A stretch of 64,000 nucleotides of DNA from Aquisalibacillus elongatus. GTDB lineage: Bacteria; Bacillota; Bacilli; Bacillales; Alkalibacillaceae. The translations under genes and the position numbers were made by a program. The stretch lies in assembly GCF_003843875.1 (NCBI RefSeq), contig NZ_RKRF01000013.1, positions 1 through 64,000 of the forward strand. Direction: 5' to 3'. The notes beneath the pieces are model-generated. The model worked only from the letters and a program-made list of their open reading frames with translations, searched no databases and had not been told where the DNA came from. Below, in pieces: positions 61,991 to 64,000 of the stretch (the stretch's first letter is position 1; every line of letters begins with the position of its first letter).

Positions 61991-62437
61991 TTATGACTCC
62001 TCACGCTTCGTAAAAGTTGTAACAGGTCCCATTTCCTTCTCTAAATAGTCTAAGACATAAGGACGAAACTGTTCTAATGTTTTTACATTCTTAGATAATA
62101 TGGCTTCAATCTGTTCGTGGTTAATATTTGTATACTCACGGACTAACATTTTACGTAACCCAATAACGTCTTTATAAGCTTGCTCATCTTCTTGAGGAAT
62201 GACTTTTTCATCGATTAAAATATCAATGATATCCTCATAACTACCTGGGTCGCGCATAATAAAGCCATCGATCATCATATTCCCAACATCGACCATGGAC
62301 TCAATCACCATCTGAGATAGTCGTTCAATACCGAGTTTTTCTAAAAAAGTCGCACTGGATTGTTGCTCGTATGTTTCTAATAAACCACTCATATATAATA
62401 AAGTGTTTTCAATATGATCCCGATTTACAAAATACAT
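61991..62437 (-). CDS. yutE: DUF86/HepT-like protein YutE
   Basis: A 148-residue HepT-fold protein. The region of the HepT RNase motif (R-x(4-6)-H) reads LRKMLVREYTN, with Arg in place of His, so RNase activity is doubtful; B. subtilis YutE lacks the His too, as I recall. No MntA-type nucleotidyltransferase gene is adjacent, unlike true HepT/MntA toxin-antitoxin pairs. Upstream partner of yutF. Confidence 0.86.
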   Translation of the reverse strand: MYFVNRDHIENTLLYMSGLLETYEQQSSATFLEKLGIERLSQMVIESMVDVGNMMIDGFIMRDPGSYEDIIDILIDEKVIPQEDEQAYKDVIGLRKMLVREYTNINHEQIEAILSKNVKTLEQFRPYVLDYLEKEMGPVTTFTKREES

Positions 62438-62586
62438 AAAACGACACTCCTATACACGTTTAATTTGTTCTCAATTAGTAATCATATCACATTTTTTTGC
62501 ATGACGATTGGATAAACAGTTATCTTATGACAGACGGGATTGATTCTGCTAAAATATGGTCAACAAAACCCTTAGGAGGTTCTAAA

Positions 62587-62859
62587 ATGAATTTCGAAAT
62601 TCTATCCGACGAAAGAGAACAAGCCGAACTTCGTTATGTTTGTGTCAGGACTGAGACAAGACGTTACGATTTAATTTTAATGACGAGCGAAAGTTTGAAT
62701 GAAAAAAACGAAGTCGTACTGATTGATTACCAGGGGTCAAGGTATACGAAAATACATAAGAACAAAATTGAGGACAGCGAGTATTTGGCACATGCGTTTA
62801 ATGTCAATGAATATGAGTCCGAAGAAATTTATGCATTCTTAAAAGAAGTTTTAGAATAA
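62587..62859 (+). CDS. DUF3055/SAV0927-family protein
   Basis: A 90-residue soluble protein starting at ATG 62587 (MNFEILSDEREQ), preceded by TTAGGAGG. The RRYDLILMTSES and DYQGSRYTKI segments resemble SAV0927/DUF3055 proteins of Firmicutes; I cannot decide which of the two. Function unknown. It ends eight bases before a hairpin covering the next gene's ribosome-binding site. Confidence 0.72.
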   Translation: MNFEILSDEREQAELRYVCVRTETRRYDLILMTSESLNEKNEVVLIDYQGSRYTKIHKNKIEDSEYLAHAFNVNEYESEEIYAFLKEVLE

Positions 62860-62866
62860 GATTAAA

Positions 62867-62895
62867 CCTCCTGTACAAACTAATGTTACAGGAGG
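62867..62895 (+). promoter_or_regulatory. Hairpin covering the ribosome-binding site of the next gene
   Basis: Perfect 9-bp stem: CCTCCTGTA (62867-62875) pairs with TACAGGAGG (62887-62895), loop of 11 nt. The right arm is the AGGAGG ribosome-binding site of the gene at 62903. No T tract follows, so it is not a plain terminator. Confidence 0.8.
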
Positions 62896-62902
62896 CGTTA
62901 TG

Positions 62903-63190
62903 ATGCGAAGAAATCGAAGAATTAAAGATCAACAAGATGATTTCACACCTGTTGAAGTTCAAGATAATTATCAAGTGCCTGAAGAATTCCCAGAAGGCAA
63001 TTATGGCAATCCATTTAACGCAGATGAACCCTTAAAACCTTATCCAAATAAAGAATCCAAGCGTCATTTTTCAGCTTTTAACTATGAAAATAAAGAACTG
63101 CATGCTGATTTACCAAGACAGACGCCTGGAGCTCATGTTCCTAAAGACTTTCCAAATGAGGAAGGTATCGCTAAAGACGAAAAAGAATGA
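62903..63190 (+). CDS. Conserved acidic cytosolic protein, unknown function
   Basis: A 95-residue, Pro/Asp/Glu-rich, largely unstructured protein (ending in PGAHVPKDFPNEEG). Similar small proteins sit at this place in many Bacillaceae, but I know no function. Of two adjacent ATGs the second (62903) is better spaced from AGGAGG. Its ribosome-binding site is locked in a hairpin. Confidence 0.7.
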   Translation: MRRNRRIKDQQDDFTPVEVQDNYQVPEEFPEGNYGNPFNADEPLKPYPNKESKRHFSAFNYENKELHADLPRQTPGAHVPKDFPNEEGIAKDEKE

Positions 63191-63218
63191 CCTGCGCTTA
63201 GGGTCATTCTTTTTTTAT
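63184..63218. terminator. Terminator between the acidic protein gene and yutD
   Basis: Stem GAATGACC / GGTCATTC with a 9-nt loop then TTTTTTT. The left arm contains the stop codon of the plus-strand gene. Confidence 0.85.
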
Positions 63219-63487
63219 CCATCAATTCGTTTCATGACAAAGTACGCGCAACCAAAGTTGCAATACTCATATAAGTAATCTTCTAATGTTGAAATTTTCG
63301 TATCAAAAGTCGCTTTTTGATTTTGGTCATCATAAAAACCTTTTAAGCGAAGTTGTCCAAATCCCCAATCGCCTACTATAAAATCATACTTAAGTAAAAT
63401 ATCACTCATGCGCTCTTCAACGTTTTCTTCTTGAAAGCCTTCTTTATGATCAATGATAATTTCGTATTGTTGGCCTAGTAGTTCCAA
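63215..63487 (-). CDS. yutD: YutD-family protein (DUF1027)
   Basis: A 90-residue protein with the strong family signature KYDFIVGDWGFGQLRLKGF and EDYLYEYCNFGCAYFVM. Function unknown. GAGGTG precedes ATG. B. subtilis yutD is in the same neighbourhood. Confidence 0.92.
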   Translation of the reverse strand: MELLGQQYEIIIDHKEGFQEENVEERMSDILLKYDFIVGDWGFGQLRLKGFYDDQNQKATFDTKISTLEDYLYEYCNFGCAYFVMKRIDG

Positions 63488-63606
63488 TTTAAATCACCTC
63501 TGATACCTATTAGTGTACCATATTTTCCTAATTCAAAGAGTACATTTTTTTTGAATAACTGAACAGTATAACAATCAAGCAGACATTACCTAAAGGAGAT
63601 TTTAAC

Positions 63607-64000
63607 ATGATACGTCTACATAGACGAATAATCTTTTTTTCTTTAGTGTTCATGTTCTTCATGACCTCGCCTCTAGTCACACAGGCTAAAGAAGAAACAA
63701 AAGAGATAAATGAAGCAGATTTACGACAAGCGTTATATCAAAAAACAGAAGCGTTGACACAAGTCCCCTGGTATTACTTAGCGGCAATGGATCAATACGA
63801 ACGAAACATTCGAAAAACAAACGATGATGATCGTATAACCGGTATACAAATTTCCTTTGAAAAATGGTACGGCGTTTTACCACCAGGACCAAGTCACAAT
63901 GAACGCGAGGAGTTGGTGACCTTATTTGGTGGAATAGGTAAAGATGGGAATGGTGATGGCATTGCAGATCCGACAGATGATGAAGATGTTTTATATACGT
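63607..64000 (+). CDS. yunA: LytH/YunA-type exported M23 peptidase, 5' part
   Basis: The first 131 residues of an exported protein, running off the right edge. Signal peptide MIRLHRRIIFFSLVFMFFMT... with likely cleavage after TQA. Segments VPWYYLAAMDQYERNI, ISFEKWYG and LFGGIGKDGNGDGIADP match my memory of YunA/LytH, whose M23 (HxH/HxxxD) endopeptidase domain would lie beyond the window. In B. subtilis LytH trims spore cortex peptides. AAAGGAG precedes the ATG. Confidence 0.83.
   Translation, partial: MIRLHRRIIFFSLVFMFFMTSPLVTQAKEETKEINEADLRQALYQKTEALTQVPWYYLAAMDQYERNIRKTNDDDRITGIQISFEKWYGVLPPGPSHNEREELVTLFGGIGKDGNGDGIADPTDDEDVLYT

Overview
The window comes from a low-to-moderate GC Gram-positive chromosome of the family Bacillaceae. 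Three things support this. Most housekeeping genes have recognisable Bacillus subtilis counterparts in the same local order (leuS-mnmM; ytoA/ytpA/ytpB/metK/pckA; ytkD/men/yteA; yugO-yugN-yugJ-yugI; yuiE-yuiD-yuiC-yuiB-yumB-yumC-yutM-dapF-yuzB-yuzD-yutI-yutG-yutF-yutE-yutD-yunA). Regulatory RNAs are of Firmicutes type (T-box, SAM-I, FMN). Ribosome-binding sites are strong GGAGG-type. Many proteins are acidic, which suggests a halotolerant or halophilic member, but that is inference.

Layout. 1-440: leader and three tandem promoters of a leftward rRNA operon whose 16S gene lies just outside the window. 444-14071: rhodanese, leuS with a leucine T-box, mnmM, small membrane/lipoproteins, the ytpA-ytpB terpenoid/phospholipid pair, a MazG-like pyrophosphohydrolase, a gamma-carbonic-anhydrase-fold protein, a phosphoesterase, a Cdd1-family HhH protein, metK behind a SAM riboswitch, and pckA. 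14.2-17.9 kb: an AT-rich accessory stretch of small membrane and lipoproteins, a doubly broken DUF6572 gene and a family of short palindromic repeats. 18.4-32.8 kb: ytkD, a Fur-boxed orphan siderophore ABC ATPase, a six-gene menFDHBEC operon, divergent menA with a hotdog thioesterase (likely menI), yteA, and a K+ channel facing yugN. 33-43 kb: alcohol dehydrogenase, GSP13-like S1 protein, a divergent CDP-diglyceride-synthase-like protein, patB, a deaminase, a Cu/Zn SOD lipoprotein, and the ribDEBAH operon with an FMN riboswitch. 43.3-47.5 kb: an AT-rich island with an OLD-like AAA+TOPRIM ATPase and a Dam-type DNA adenine methylase, the best candidate for an undescribed defence-type module. 47.8-64 kb: deoD, bioY, pepA and the yui/yum/yut block.

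The signal I find most unusual is not a gene. Five intergenic arrays (9.1, 10.2, 21.8, 32.9 and 57.3 kb), built on three unrelated core sequences, all repeat with a period of 21 nt. All five sit just beyond the 3' end of a minus-strand gene. Together the genes cover menaquinone synthesis from chorismate to demethylmenaquinone, riboflavin synthesis, SAM synthesis and Fe-S assembly/NADH oxidation. Most genes are on the minus strand, the same direction as the rRNA operon.
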